Source of the DNA: Streptomyces musisoli
GTDB lineage: Bacteria; Actinomycetota; Actinomycetes; Streptomycetales; Streptomycetaceae
DNA length: 64,000 nt
Assembly: GCF_016741855.1 (NCBI RefSeq)
Contig: NZ_JAERRH010000007.1
Span: 334,830-398,829, forward strand
Direction of reading: 5' to 3'
Of the stretch, positions 42,917 through 51,744 are shown one piece after another (position 1 is the first letter of the stretch; every line of letters starts with the position of its first letter). Under the pieces are notes generated by a model. That model saw nothing but the letters and a program-made list of their open reading frames with translations, was not told the DNA's origin and ran no database searches. A program made the translations under genes and the position numbers.

Positions 42917-43792
42917 TCAGCCCAGCGGCAGCCGATACAGACCACCGGGCAGCGGCTCCACCAGACCGTCCGCGACCAGCCCGTCGAGCGCACGGGCCCG
43001 CTGCACCGGCTCGTGCCACACCCGGTCCAGCGCCGCCTGCGGGACCGGCGTGTGCGCCTCCCGCAGTACGGCCAGCAGCTTGCCGCGCACCTGCCGGTCC
43101 GTACCGGCGTACGTCTGCCCGCGCCGCGGCGGCCCCGCGTGCTCCGGCTTGCCCGCGAGCCGCCAGGCGCACTGCGCGGCGATCGGGCAGCGCTGGCACC
43201 CCTCGTTCTTCGCCGTGCACACCAGCGCGCCCAGTTCCATCGAGGCGGCGGCCCACCGCGCGGCCGTTCCCTCGTCCTTTGGCAGCAGCTCCCGCGCCAG
43301 GCGCCGCTCGGCGGCCGTCGTCGCGTTCGGCGGGTACTGCACCCCCGCCACCGCCCGCGCGAAGACCCGGCGGACATTGGTGTCCAGCACCGCGTGCCGC
43401 TGCCCGTAGGCGAACGAGGCCACGGCGGCGGCCGTGTACTCGCCGATGCCGGGAAGTGCCAGCAGCTGCCCGTGATCCGTCGGCACGTCCCCGCCGTGCC
43501 GTTCCGTTATGGCGACCGCGGCGCCGTGCAGGCGCAGGGCGCGGCGCGGGTAGCCGAGCCGGCCCCAGGCGCGCACCGCCTCGCCCGGCGCCTCCTTCGC
43601 GAGGTCGGCTGGGCGCGGCCAGCGGGCCAGCCACTCCTCGTAGACGGGCAGTACCCGGCTCACCGGGGTCTGCTGGAGCATGAACTCGCTGACCATCACC
43701 CCCCACGGGCCCGCATCCGGGCGGCGCCAGGGGAGGTCGCGAGCGTGGGCGTCGAACCAGGCGATCACGGGGGCGTGGAGCTTCTCAGTCAT
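42917..43792 (-). CDS. mutY: A/G-specific adenine DNA glycosylase
   Basis: Removes adenine mispaired with 8-oxoguanine. The 291 residues show WRRPDAGPWGVMVSEFMLQQTPVSRVLPVYEEWLARWP (catalytic Glu in SEFMLQQT, ~36), the helix-hairpin-helix LPGIGEYTAAAVASFAYGQRHAVLDTNVRRVFAR (catalytic Asp in VLDTNV) and the [4Fe-4S] loop C-x6-C-x2-C-x5-C in VCTAKNEGCQRCPIAAQC. It is shorter than E. coli MutY (350): the C-terminal NUDIX-like 8-oxoG recognition domain is reduced to a ~60-residue winged-helix-like tail ending GGLYRLPLG. This is common in actinobacteria. ATG 43792. Confidence 0.95.
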   Translation of the reverse strand: MTEKLHAPVIAWFDAHARDLPWRRPDAGPWGVMVSEFMLQQTPVSRVLPVYEEWLARWPRPADLAKEAPGEAVRAWGRLGYPRRALRLHGAAVAITERHGGDVPTDHGQLLALPGIGEYTAAAVASFAYGQRHAVLDTNVRRVFARAVAGVQYPPNATTAAERRLARELLPKDEGTAARWAAASMELGALVCTAKNEGCQRCPIAAQCAWRLAGKPEHAGPPRRGQTYAGTDRQVRGKLLAVLREAHTPVPQAALDRVWHEPVQRARALDGLVADGLVEPLPGGLYRLPLG

Positions 43793-43972
43793 GGCCTTCC
43801 GATCCTGCCACGGGTTGGCGGGCATAAAGGGTGACGGCGCGGTCACTGTGCGTGGCGAAACGTGAAGAACCGTCCCTCCCGCGGCAGTTGCCGGAATGAT
43901 GATCCGGAAAAGTTGGCGCCGGCGCGGCGGGTGGCGCAAGCCAGCGCGCCGATCTCTCGTACAGTTTGCGCC

Positions 43973-44797
43973 GTGGGATCTCTGCGCAATCCGGTCGGGC
44001 CGCTTCCCTCCACCATCTACTGGCGTCGGAGGGTCGTACTGCTGTCCGTGTTCGCCCTGTTGGCGCTGGTGATCACGTGGATCGTCACCGCCGGCGGCGG
44101 GGGCGGCAAGAAGAGCGCCGACGGATCCAACGGCAAAAATCCCACGCACACCATCACGCCGGGGCCGACCCCGTCCGGCTCCGCGATCAGCCAACACCCG
44201 GGCGGCCGGGACGAGTCGGGCGGAACGGACACCGGTGGCAGCGGTTCCGGCTCCGGCGGGGACAGCGGCTCGGAGGGTGCGACCGACGGCTCCACCGGCT
44301 CTTCCGGGTCCGCCGGGTCCGCCGGCGGTTCGGGCGCGGCCGCCGGGGGCGGCGCGGTGGTTGCGGGTGACGCGCTCCCCGCGTCCTCCTCCCTCCCCGA
44401 CTGTGCCTCCGGAGCGGTGACGTTGGGGCTGCGCAGCGTGCACAACTCCTACTCGCCGGATGAGGTGCCGACCTTCGAACTCACCGCGAAGAACGGCTCG
44501 TCGGCCGACTGCAAGGTCGATCTCGGGCCGAGGAACGCGGTGTTGACGATCACGCCGGCGGACGGTGACGACGCCTACTGGTCGTCCGACGACTGTCCCG
44601 AGGGGGCGGGGAACCTCGTGTTCCGGGTGCCCGCGGGCGAGACCATCACGTACACCGTGAAGTGGGACCGCAAGCCGAGCGCGCCCCAGTGCGCGACGCC
44701 CTCCGGGGGGTCGGCGAAGGCGGGCACGTACCTGCTGGAGGCCAAGGCGCCGGGCTTCACGAAGGCCCAGGCCTCGTTCGTGCTGTCGGCGGACTAG
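43973..44797 (+). CDS. Single-pass anchored secreted protein with Ser/Gly linker and MucBP/DUF4232-like beta domain
   Basis: A 274-residue protein with one membrane helix (VVLLSVFALLALVITWIVTAG, residues ~20-40). A ~110-residue Gly/Ser/Asp linker follows (SGGTDTGGSGSGSGGDSGSEG style). A compact beta-rich domain (~145-274) contains four Cys (LPDCASGAVTLGL, SADCKVDLG, DDCPEGAGNLVFRVPAGETITYTVKWDR, PQCATPSGG), which could form two disulfides outside the cell. The domain resembles those that hold extracellular Ig-like folds; the exact family is not clear. GTG 43973 comes eight bases after TACAGT (43960-43965), a leaderless arrangement. It diverges from mutY. Confidence 0.75.
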   Translation: MGSLRNPVGPLPSTIYWRRRVVLLSVFALLALVITWIVTAGGGGGKKSADGSNGKNPTHTITPGPTPSGSAISQHPGGRDESGGTDTGGSGSGSGGDSGSEGATDGSTGSSGSAGSAGGSGAAAGGGAVVAGDALPASSSLPDCASGAVTLGLRSVHNSYSPDEVPTFELTAKNGSSADCKVDLGPRNAVLTITPADGDDAYWSSDDCPEGAGNLVFRVPAGETITYTVKWDRKPSAPQCATPSGGSAKAGTYLLEAKAPGFTKAQASFVLSAD

Positions 44798-44810
44798 CCG
44801 CTGCCGGGAT

Positions 44811-44858
44811 CGTGCCCCGAAGGGGGCACGGGGAACTGCGCGACAAGCCGGCACGGAC
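44811..44858. terminator. Hairpin and dispersed-type Streptomyces repeat between convergent genes
   Basis: An 8-bp stem CGTGCCCC/GGGGCACG (44811-44818, 44823-44830) with a GAAG loop is followed by GGGGAACTGCGCGACAAGCC (44830-44849), a sequence I recall as a common intergenic element in Streptomyces. It lies between the end of the secreted-protein gene and disA. Confidence 0.55.
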
Positions 44859-44910
44859 CGCAGCCGCGGCAGGCCGTGCGCGCCCGGACGGTCGGGCGCC
44901 CGGCGCCGAA

Positions 44911-46035
44911 TCAGACGTACCGCTCCAGGATGGACGACTCGGCCAGACGGGACAGCCCTTCCCGCACGCTCCGCGCCCGGGCCTCGCCCACGCCGTCGAC
45001 GGTCTGCAGGTCGTCGACGCTCGCGGCGAGCAGCTTCTGCAGGCCCCCGAAGTGCTCCACCAGCCGGTCGATGATGGCACCCGGAAGACGCGGAACCTTG
45101 GCCAGCAGCCGGAAGCCGCGCGGCGACACCGCGGAGTCCAGCGTCTCGGGAGAACCGGTGTAGCCCAGCGCCCGCGCCACCGTGCCCATCTCGAGCAGCT
45201 CCGCGTGCGTCAGCGCGTCCAGCTCGGACAGCGCCTCGTCGACCGTGCGCGAGCGCTTCGCCGTCGGCTCGGGCACGTAGTCCCGGACGACCAGCTCGCG
45301 GTCGGGCTCGACCCCGGCGATCAACTCCTCCAGCTGGAGGGCGAGAAGGCGGCCGTCCGTACCCAGCTCGACCACGTACTCGGCGATCTCGGTGGCGATC
45401 CGGCGGACCATCTCCAGCCGCTGCGCGACCGCCGACACGTCCCGGACCGTCACCAGGTCCTCGATCTCCAGCGCCGACAGCGTGCCCGCGACCTCGTCCA
45501 GCCGCAGCTTGTACCGCTCCAGGGTCGCCAGCGCCTGGTTCGCGCGGGAGAGGATCGCCGCCGAGTCCTCCAGGACACGGCGCTGACCGTCCACGTACAG
45601 GGCGATCAGCCGCATCGACTGGGAGACCGAGACGACCGGGAAGCCGACCTGCTTGCTCACCCGGTCCGCCGTGCGGTGCCGGGTGCCCGTCTCCTCCGTG
45701 GGGATGGTCGGGTCCGGGACCAGCTGGACACCCGCGCGCAGGATCTTCGACAGGTCCGACGACAGCACGATGCCGCCGTCCAGCTTGCACAGCTCCCGCA
45801 GCCGGGTCGCGGTGAACTCGACATCCAGCACGAAGCCGCCGGTGCACATCACCTCGACCGTCTTGTCGGAGCCGAGGACGATGAGCCCGCCGGTGTTGCC
45901 GCGCAAGACCCGCTCCAGGCCGTCGCGCAGCGCCGTACCGGGTGCCACGGCGCTCAGCGAGGCGCGCATCAGGCGATCGGAACCGGCACCCGCACCGGAC
46001 TTTCCGGGAGCTGCTGCCCGGTCGTTGGCTGCCAC
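44911..46035 (-). CDS. disA: Diadenylate cyclase DisA (c-di-AMP synthase, DNA-integrity scanner)
   Basis: Makes c-di-AMP from two ATP, controlling potassium, osmotic balance and spore development in Streptomyces. It also scans DNA for lesions. The 374 residues show the DAC domain with KLDGGIVL (DGA motif region, residues 86-88 are DGG), QLVPDPTIPTEETGTRHRTADRVSKQV (RHR motif 119-121) and the helical linker. A C-terminal helix-hairpin-helix domain follows (LPGAIIDRLVEHFGGLQKLLAASVDDLQTVDGVGEARARSVREGLSRL). GTG 46035 is four bases after GGAGGAG. DGG in place of DGA is, from memory, usual in actinobacterial DisA. It lies directly downstream of radA, the known inhibitor partner of DisA, 80 bp apart on the same strand. 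Confidence 0.95.
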   Translation of the reverse strand: MAANDRAAAPGKSGAGAGSDRLMRASLSAVAPGTALRDGLERVLRGNTGGLIVLGSDKTVEVMCTGGFVLDVEFTATRLRELCKLDGGIVLSSDLSKILRAGVQLVPDPTIPTEETGTRHRTADRVSKQVGFPVVSVSQSMRLIALYVDGQRRVLEDSAAILSRANQALATLERYKLRLDEVAGTLSALEIEDLVTVRDVSAVAQRLEMVRRIATEIAEYVVELGTDGRLLALQLEELIAGVEPDRELVVRDYVPEPTAKRSRTVDEALSELDALTHAELLEMGTVARALGYTGSPETLDSAVSPRGFRLLAKVPRLPGAIIDRLVEHFGGLQKLLAASVDDLQTVDGVGEARARSVREGLSRLAESSILERYV

Positions 46036-46115
46036 TGCACTCCTCCGGTCGCAGGTTCTGACGCGCTCCCGTTCCCGCACTCTGTTCGTACGGACGGGCG
46101 AGACCTGGGCAAAGT

Positions 46116-47525
46116 CTACCGGCGCTCTTCGGCCTCCCGTGGGGCCTCTCGGCGACGGGAGCGCGGCAGGACCCGGAGCGCGTCCCCCATGTCGGCGACT
46201 TCCAGGACCTTCATGCCGGGCGGCACCTTCCCCGGGTCGGTCGGCACGAGCGCGTGCGTGAAGCCCAGCCGGTGCGCCTCGGCGAGCCTGCGCTGCACCC
46301 CGGTGACCCGTCTGACCTCGCCCGCGAGCCCCACCTCGCCGATCGCCACCAGGTTCTTCGGCAGCGGGGTGTCGCTGGCGGCCGAGGCCAGCGCGAGCGC
46401 GACGGCGAGATCGGCGGCAGGCTCCGACAGCTTCACACCGCCGACCGTCGCCGAGTAGATGTCCCGCTTGCCGAGCGCGCTGATCCGGCCGCGCTGCTCC
46501 AGGACCGCCAGCATCATCGACACCCGCGAGGTCTCCAGGCCCGACGTCGTCCGCCGCGGGGAGGGGATCTGGGAGTCGACGGTCAGTGCCTGCACCTCGG
46601 CCACCAGCGGGCGGCGGCCCTCCAGGGTGACGGTCAGGCAGGTGCCCGGCACCGGCTCGGCACGGCGGGTCAGGAACAGGCCGCTGGGATCGGCGAGGCC
46701 CGTGATGCCCTCGTCGTGCAGCTCGAAGCAGCCGACCTCGTCCGTCGCCCCGTACCGGTTCTTCACGCCCCGGACCAGGCGCAGGCGCGCGTGCCGGTCG
46801 CCCTCGAAGTGCAGGACGACGTCCACCAGGTGTTCCAGCAGGCGGGGGCCGGCGATGGCGCCGTCCTTCGTGACGTGGCCCACGAGCAGCGTGGACATGC
46901 CGCGTTCCTTGGAGGCGCGGATCAGGGCACCGGCCACCTCCCGGACCTGGGCCATGCCGCCGGGCGCGCCCTCGATCTCGGGGGAGGCGACCGTCTGCAC
47001 CGAGTCGAGGATCAGCAGGGACGGCTTGACCTCGTCCAGGTGCCCGAGGACGGCGGCCAGATCGGTCTCGGCGGCCAGGTACAGGTGGTCGTCGAGGGCG
47101 CCGATGCGGTCGGCACGCAGCCGCACCTGGCTCGCGGACTCCTCACCGGTCACATAGAGGGTGCGGTGCTCGGCGCTGGCCGACTTGGCGGCGACGTCCA
47201 GCAGCAGGGTGGACTTGCCGACGCCCGGCTCGCCCGCGAGCAGGACGACAGCGCCCGGCACGAGGCCGCCGCCGAGCACCCGGTCCAGCTCGGGCACGCC
47301 GGTCGTGCGGGCGGTGGCCTGCCGGCCGTCGACCTGGCCGATGGGCAGCGCGGAGGTGGTCACACGGCCCGGTGCCGTCGTACGGACCGCGGGCGCGCCG
47401 TACTCCTCGACCGTGCCCCACGCCTGGCACTCGGGGCAGCGGCCGAGCCACTTGGCCGTCTGCCAGCCGCACTCGGTGCAGCGGTAGGACGGTCGGTCCT
47501 TGGTGGTCTTGGTACGGGCAGCCAT
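46116..47525 (-). CDS. radA: DNA repair ATPase RadA (Sms)
   Basis: A DnaB-like helicase/branch-migration ATPase in recombination. In B. subtilis RadA is reported to bind DisA and lower c-di-AMP output. The 469 residues open with a zinc finger YRCTECGWQTAKWLGRCPECQAWGT (C16, C19, C30, C33). Then come Walker A LLAGEPGVGKSTLLLDVA, Walker B SLLILDSVQTV, the RadA-specific LVRGVKNRYGATDEVGCFE (KNRFG motif as KNRYG) and a Lon-like domain (AATVGGVKLSEPAADLAVALALASAASDTPLPKNLVAIGEVGLAGEVR). ATG 47525 has no ribosome site but TACGGT lies seven bases upstream on the minus strand, a leaderless layout. It lies upstream of disA, likely as a two-gene operon. Confidence 0.96.
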   Translation of the reverse strand: MAARTKTTKDRPSYRCTECGWQTAKWLGRCPECQAWGTVEEYGAPAVRTTAPGRVTTSALPIGQVDGRQATARTTGVPELDRVLGGGLVPGAVVLLAGEPGVGKSTLLLDVAAKSASAEHRTLYVTGEESASQVRLRADRIGALDDHLYLAAETDLAAVLGHLDEVKPSLLILDSVQTVASPEIEGAPGGMAQVREVAGALIRASKERGMSTLLVGHVTKDGAIAGPRLLEHLVDVVLHFEGDRHARLRLVRGVKNRYGATDEVGCFELHDEGITGLADPSGLFLTRRAEPVPGTCLTVTLEGRRPLVAEVQALTVDSQIPSPRRTTSGLETSRVSMMLAVLEQRGRISALGKRDIYSATVGGVKLSEPAADLAVALALASAASDTPLPKNLVAIGEVGLAGEVRRVTGVQRRLAEAHRLGFTHALVPTDPGKVPPGMKVLEVADMGDALRVLPRSRRREAPREAEERR

Positions 47526-47765
47526 GCGGAAACCGTAGCCCGCGGCACTGACAACGGGGCCGGGGACCGGGTCGGAAGGACCGGAAGGCGCGTACCGCAG
47601 GACCGGGAGGCGCGAACGAGTGATCCGTTCTCGGCCGCCATCCACCGGGATCCAGCCGCGGAATAAAGGGTTCCTGTCCCCTTATGAGGGATCGTTTCAC
47701 CCGTACGGATTAAAAGTGCTCAAGGTTCCAGAAGGGGCACTTCGTCGGCGCCTACGGTCGCACGG

Positions 47766-49625
47766 GTGATGAGCAGCAGTCCGGAGACGACCACCCGCAC
47801 GTCCGGCGCGCACCGGGCACGCCGCGAGCCGCGGGACGCCCGACACGAGGCGCGAGAGGCGCGCGACCGCGCCGCCGCCCGTACCCTCGCCCAGCGCACG
47901 CCGGCGCGTTACGAGCCGTACCTGGACGGCCTGTTCACCTACTGCATGTCGGTGCTGTGCGACCACGACGCGGCCACCGCCGCCCTCGGCGACGTCCTGG
48001 CGCTGGCCGAGCGACGCGGCCAGCGGGTGCCCGAGGCCACCGGCGACCGCCGGGCCTGGCTGTACGCACTGGCCCGCTGGGCGTGCCTGCGCAAGCTGGC
48101 CGAGGCCAAGCAGAAACGTCAGGCCACCCACGCGGCGGGCCGTACCGGAACCGGACGGGGCGCCGGCAACGGGTCCGCGCGAGGCACCGGCACCGGGTCC
48201 GGAAAAGGGGCCGCCCAGGGGACGGGGCCCGGGGCGGGCGCCGGTGCGGGACCCGGCAAGGACCACGGCGCCGGCCCCGCCGGAGGCACCGGCGCCGCAA
48301 GGACGGTGCCGGACCCGCCGCACGCCCCGGACGTCCAGGCGCAGCGCCGCCGCGAACTCGCCCTGCTGGCCTGGCCCGAGGCGGCCGGCACCACCCCCGA
48401 GCAGCGCGAGGCCCTGGAACTGGCGGTCCGTCACCACCTGGCCGCCCAGGAGGTCGCCGCCGTCCTCGGCATGGAGCCCGCGGCCGCGCGCGAGCTGCTC
48501 GCCTCCGCCGCCTGCGAGGTCGAGCGCACCCGCGCGGCCCTCGCCGTCGTCCAGACGGGCGGCTGCCCGAGCGTGGCGCACCTCACCGGCGACAGTCAGC
48601 TGGTGCTCAGCACCGCCCTGCGCCGCGAGCTGGTCCGGCACGTCGACGACTGTCCGCGCTGCCGGCGCATCGCCGAGCGCGCCGTCTCGGGCCACTGGCC
48701 CGGCGCCACCGTCACCCCCGCCGAGCTGCCCGTCCTGGAGGCGCCGCGGGCGGCCCTGCACATGGCCCTCGCGCACCAGCCGCGCGGGCGGGGCGCCGCC
48801 GTGCCCCGCTTCGACCGGCGCGGTTTCCCGATGGACCCCAAGGACCGCGCGGCCCGCCGTGACCGCCTGCGCGCGCGTGCCGTCACGACGACGGTCGTCG
48901 CCACGGTCGTCGCGGCACCCGTCCTCGCCCTCTGGGCCGCCTACCGTGGCGGGCCGGCCGGGGAGGGCGACGGCCCCTCGGCGACCGCGCGCGAGGCGCA
49001 GGGCCCCGACGCGCTCGGCAGCGACACGGCGGGCGGCTACGAGAACGCGGGCAACGCCAGCGTGAGGCCGGGCCCGCGCATCGGCAGGGACGGCAAGGCG
49101 GACGTGTCCGTGGAGGTCGTCAGCGTCGACGGAGCGGGCGAGAGGGGCGCGGGACAGCTGACCGTCAGCGCGGCCAACGACGGCGACACGACCCTGATCA
49201 CCCTCACGTCCTCCGGCACGGCCGAGGTCCGCTGGTCGGTGTCGACGCCGGCCGCCTGGCTCTACTTCAGCCAGTCCTCGGGGACCCTCGCCCCCGGCCG
49301 GACATTGACGATCAAGGTGTACGTCGACCATCTGCGCGAGCCGTCCGGCCACTGGCGGGCACGGGTGGCGGTGGCCCCGGCGGGCGCGGTGGTCTCCATC
49401 GACGGCTACGGCACGGCACCGAGCCGCCCGACCACCCCGCCGCCGTCCGCCGGCCCGACCACCCCGGCCCCGCCCAGCACACCCCCCACCGAGCCGCCCG
49501 CCAGCCAGTCACCACCCCCCACCGACCCACCCCCCACCCCAACCACCCCCCCCTCACCCACCACCCCCCCTACCCCGACCCCCACACCGACCGAAACCGC
49601 CACACCCACCCCCTCCGAGGCCTAG
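47766..49625 (+). CDS. Membrane protein with sigma-like regions, ZAS zinc motif and BACON-like extracellular domain
   Basis: A 619-residue multi-part protein of unknown role. Residues ~45-115 (PYLDGLFTYCMSVLCDHDAATAALGDVLALAE, RAWLYALARWACLRKL) resemble ECF sigma region 2, and ~195-262 (PEQREALELAVRHHLAAQEVAAVLGMEPAAARELLA) resemble region 4, split by a Gly-rich linker. A zinc motif H-x3-C-x2-C (residues 292-299, RHVDDCPRCRR) with His272 exactly 20 residues earlier is the ZAS anti-sigma pattern. One membrane helix (372-393) leads to an extracellular domain (~440-560, WSVSTPAAWLYFSQSSGTLAPGRTLTIKVYVD) like BACON, and a Pro/Thr tail. GTG 47766 or ATG 47769. Confidence 0.8.
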   Translation: MMSSSPETTTRTSGAHRARREPRDARHEAREARDRAAARTLAQRTPARYEPYLDGLFTYCMSVLCDHDAATAALGDVLALAERRGQRVPEATGDRRAWLYALARWACLRKLAEAKQKRQATHAAGRTGTGRGAGNGSARGTGTGSGKGAAQGTGPGAGAGAGPGKDHGAGPAGGTGAARTVPDPPHAPDVQAQRRRELALLAWPEAAGTTPEQREALELAVRHHLAAQEVAAVLGMEPAAARELLASAACEVERTRAALAVVQTGGCPSVAHLTGDSQLVLSTALRRELVRHVDDCPRCRRIAERAVSGHWPGATVTPAELPVLEAPRAALHMALAHQPRGRGAAVPRFDRRGFPMDPKDRAARRDRLRARAVTTTVVATVVAAPVLALWAAYRGGPAGEGDGPSATAREAQGPDALGSDTAGGYENAGNASVRPGPRIGRDGKADVSVEVVSVDGAGERGAGQLTVSAANDGDTTLITLTSSGTAEVRWSVSTPAAWLYFSQSSGTLAPGRTLTIKVYVDHLREPSGHWRARVAVAPAGAVVSIDGYGTAPSRPTTPPPSAGPTTPAPPSTPPTEPPASQSPPPTDPPPTPTTPPSPTTPPTPTPTPTETATPTPSEA

Positions 49626-49743
49626 GGCCGCCCCCGGCGCATAGGCAGATCGGCAGGAAAGTTCCACGGCCCGGTCCGGCACCGCGCCTTCGATGCAGGT
49701 CAGGCGGGTGCGCCCGACCTGCATGGTGGAACGCCTCTGCCGA

Positions 49744-50586
49744 TCACTCGCTGGGGTGGGGGGGTGGGTCGGCTGGGTGGGGGGAGAGTGGGGGGAGGGG
49801 GGATGAGAGGCGCTGGTCGCACAGGGTGGCCAGGCGGTCGTAGGCGGCCTTGCCCATCAGTTCCGTCAGCTCGGCCCGGTAGGAGACGTACACCGGGTCA
49901 CCGGCGCCGTGTGCCGACGTCGCCGAGGTGCACCACCAGTGCAGGTCGTGGCCGCCCGGACCCCAGCCCCGGCGGTCGTACTCGCCGATGGAGACCTGGA
50001 GGACCCGCGTGTCGTCCGGCCGGTCGATCCAGTCGTACGTCCGCCGGATCGGCAGCTGCCAGCACACGTCCGGCTTGGTCTCCAGCGGCTCCCGCCCCTC
50101 CTTCAGCGCCAGGATGTGCAGCGAGCAGCCCGCGCCGCCCGCGAACCCGGGCCGGTTCTGGAAGATGCACGACCCCTGGAACGGCCGCGTCTGCCGGGAA
50201 CCCTCCTCGTCCTCGGAGACCCACCCGTCCCGTGTGCCCTCGGCGTGGTGCTGCCAGATGTCCGGCGTGAGCCGGGCCACGTGCCCGGCGACCCGCTTCT
50301 CGTCGTCCTCGTCGGAGAAGTGGGCCCCCAGCGTGCAGCACCCGTCGTCCGCGCGGCCCGCCTGAATGCCCTGGCAGCCACTGCCGAAGATGCAGTTCCA
50401 GCGAGAGGTCAGCCATGTCAGATCGCAGCGGAAGACCTGCTCGTCGTCCGCCGGATCCGGAAACTCCACCCAGGCGCGGGCGAAGTCGAGCCCCTTCTCG
50501 TCGCCCATCTTCGCCCCCTTGGAGGTTTTGGCGGCCTTACGACCTTTGCCCGCCTTGTCGACCTTTGCCTTGTTCGTCTTTGGCAC
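49744..50586 (-). CDS. Cysteine-rich cytosolic protein, YkgJ/DUF3109-like
   Basis: Unknown function. After a Lys-rich start (PKTNKAKVDKAGKGRKAAKTSKGAK), the 280 residues carry nine or more Cys in short clusters: FRCDLTWLTSRWNCIFGSGCQGI, DDGCCTLGAHFSD, GSCIFQNRPGFAGGAGCSLHIL, DVCWQLPI and HWWCTSATS. C-x3-C and CC spacing of this kind recalls the putative Fe-S/Zn-binding YkgJ and DUF3109 proteins. The last ~25 residues are Pro/Ser rich. GTG 50586 is the start; TTACTCT lies nine bases upstream on the minus strand. It diverges from the ppx-like gene across 71 bp. Metal or cluster binding is inference. Confidence 0.72.
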   Translation of the reverse strand: MPKTNKAKVDKAGKGRKAAKTSKGAKMGDEKGLDFARAWVEFPDPADDEQVFRCDLTWLTSRWNCIFGSGCQGIQAGRADDGCCTLGAHFSDEDDEKRVAGHVARLTPDIWQHHAEGTRDGWVSEDEEGSRQTRPFQGSCIFQNRPGFAGGAGCSLHILALKEGREPLETKPDVCWQLPIRRTYDWIDRPDDTRVLQVSIGEYDRRGWGPGGHDLHWWCTSATSAHGAGDPVYVSYRAELTELMGKAAYDRLATLCDQRLSSPLPPLSPHPADPPPHPSE

Positions 50587-50657
50587 TCGTCCAGAGTAAG
50601 CGGCCGAGGACCGCTCCGGGGACCGAGGACGGACGATCTGGCAGTAGCGTTCCGCAT

Positions 50658-51590
50658 ATGAGACTCGGTGTCCTGGACGTGGGTTCGAACACGGTGCATC
50701 TGCTGGTGGTGGACGCTCACCCCGGCGCGCGCCCGCTGCCCGCGCATTCACACAAGGCCGAACTTCGGCTCGCCCAACTCCTCGACGACAGCGGTGCCAT
50801 CGGCGACGACGGCATCGAGAAGCTGGTCGAGGTCGTGCGGGACGCGCTCCAGGCCGCCGAGGACAAGGGCGTCGAGGACCTGCTGCCGTTCGCGACCTCC
50901 GCCGTCCGCGAGGCCACCAACGCCGACGACGTCCTCGCGCGCGTGGCCGACGAGACCGGCGTACGGCTCCAGGTCCTCACCGGCGCCGAGGAGGCCCGGC
51001 TCACCTTCCTCGCCGTGCGCCGCTGGTTCGGCTGGTCCGCCGGAAAGCTGCTGGTCCTGGACATCGGCGGCGGCTCCCTGGAGATCGCCTTCGGTATAGA
51101 CGAGGAGCCGGACGCCGCCGTCTCCCTGCCGCTCGGCGCCGGCCGCCTCACCGCCGGCTGGCTGCCCGGCGACCCGCCCGCCCCGGAGGACGTCCGCGCC
51201 CTGCGCCGGCACGCCCGTGCGGAGATCGCCCGCACGGTCGGTGAATTCAGCCGCTTCGGTGCCCCCGATCACGTGGTCGCCACCTCCAAGACCTTCAAGC
51301 AGCTCGCCCGCATCGCCGGCGCCGCCCGCAGCACCGAGGGCCTCTACGTCCAGCGGGAACTCAAGCGCGAGTCCCTGGAGGCGTGGGTCCCCCGCCTGGC
51401 GGGCATGACCGCGGACCAGCGCGCCGAACTCCCCGGAGTCTCCGAGGGCAGGGCCAACCAGCTCCTCGCCGGCGCCCTGGTGGCCGAGGGCGCGATGGAC
51501 CTGTTCGGCGTGGAGAGCCTGGAGATATGTCCGTGGGCCCTGAGGGAAGGCGTGATCCTGCGCCGCCTCGACCACATGGGTTCCGACTAG
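50658..51590 (+). CDS. Ppx/GppA-family exopolyphosphatase/guanosine pentaphosphatase
   Basis: A 310-residue ASKHA phosphatase that in known members hydrolyses polyphosphate or converts pppGpp to ppGpp. Seen: RLGVLDVGSNTVHLLVVD (phosphate-1, LDVGSN), LPFATSAVREATNADDVL, LVLDIGGGSLEIAFG (phosphate-2, DIGGGS), SLPLGAGRLT and HVVATSKTFKQLARIAGAA. It lacks the C-terminal HD domain of E. coli Ppx/GppA, as do the short Mycobacterium Ppx1/Ppx2-like forms, so its length is normal for actinobacteria. ATG 50658 without a ribosome site suggests a leaderless or short-leader message. It is divergent from the Cys-rich gene. Confidence 0.9.
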   Translation: MRLGVLDVGSNTVHLLVVDAHPGARPLPAHSHKAELRLAQLLDDSGAIGDDGIEKLVEVVRDALQAAEDKGVEDLLPFATSAVREATNADDVLARVADETGVRLQVLTGAEEARLTFLAVRRWFGWSAGKLLVLDIGGGSLEIAFGIDEEPDAAVSLPLGAGRLTAGWLPGDPPAPEDVRALRRHARAEIARTVGEFSRFGAPDHVVATSKTFKQLARIAGAARSTEGLYVQRELKRESLEAWVPRLAGMTADQRAELPGVSEGRANQLLAGALVAEGAMDLFGVESLEICPWALREGVILRRLDHMGSD

Positions 51591-51744
51591 CGCCCCGAAA
51601 GGGAGGGCGCGGAGGTAGCGGCATGCGGCTCCGTCGTGGGGGCGCGAGGAGCGGCCACGCACCCGCACCCACGTAAATGGCGAAAGTCACAACGGCGAAG
51701 AGGCACCCAACACCCGGGCCACCCCACGCCGTAAGGTGACGGAC

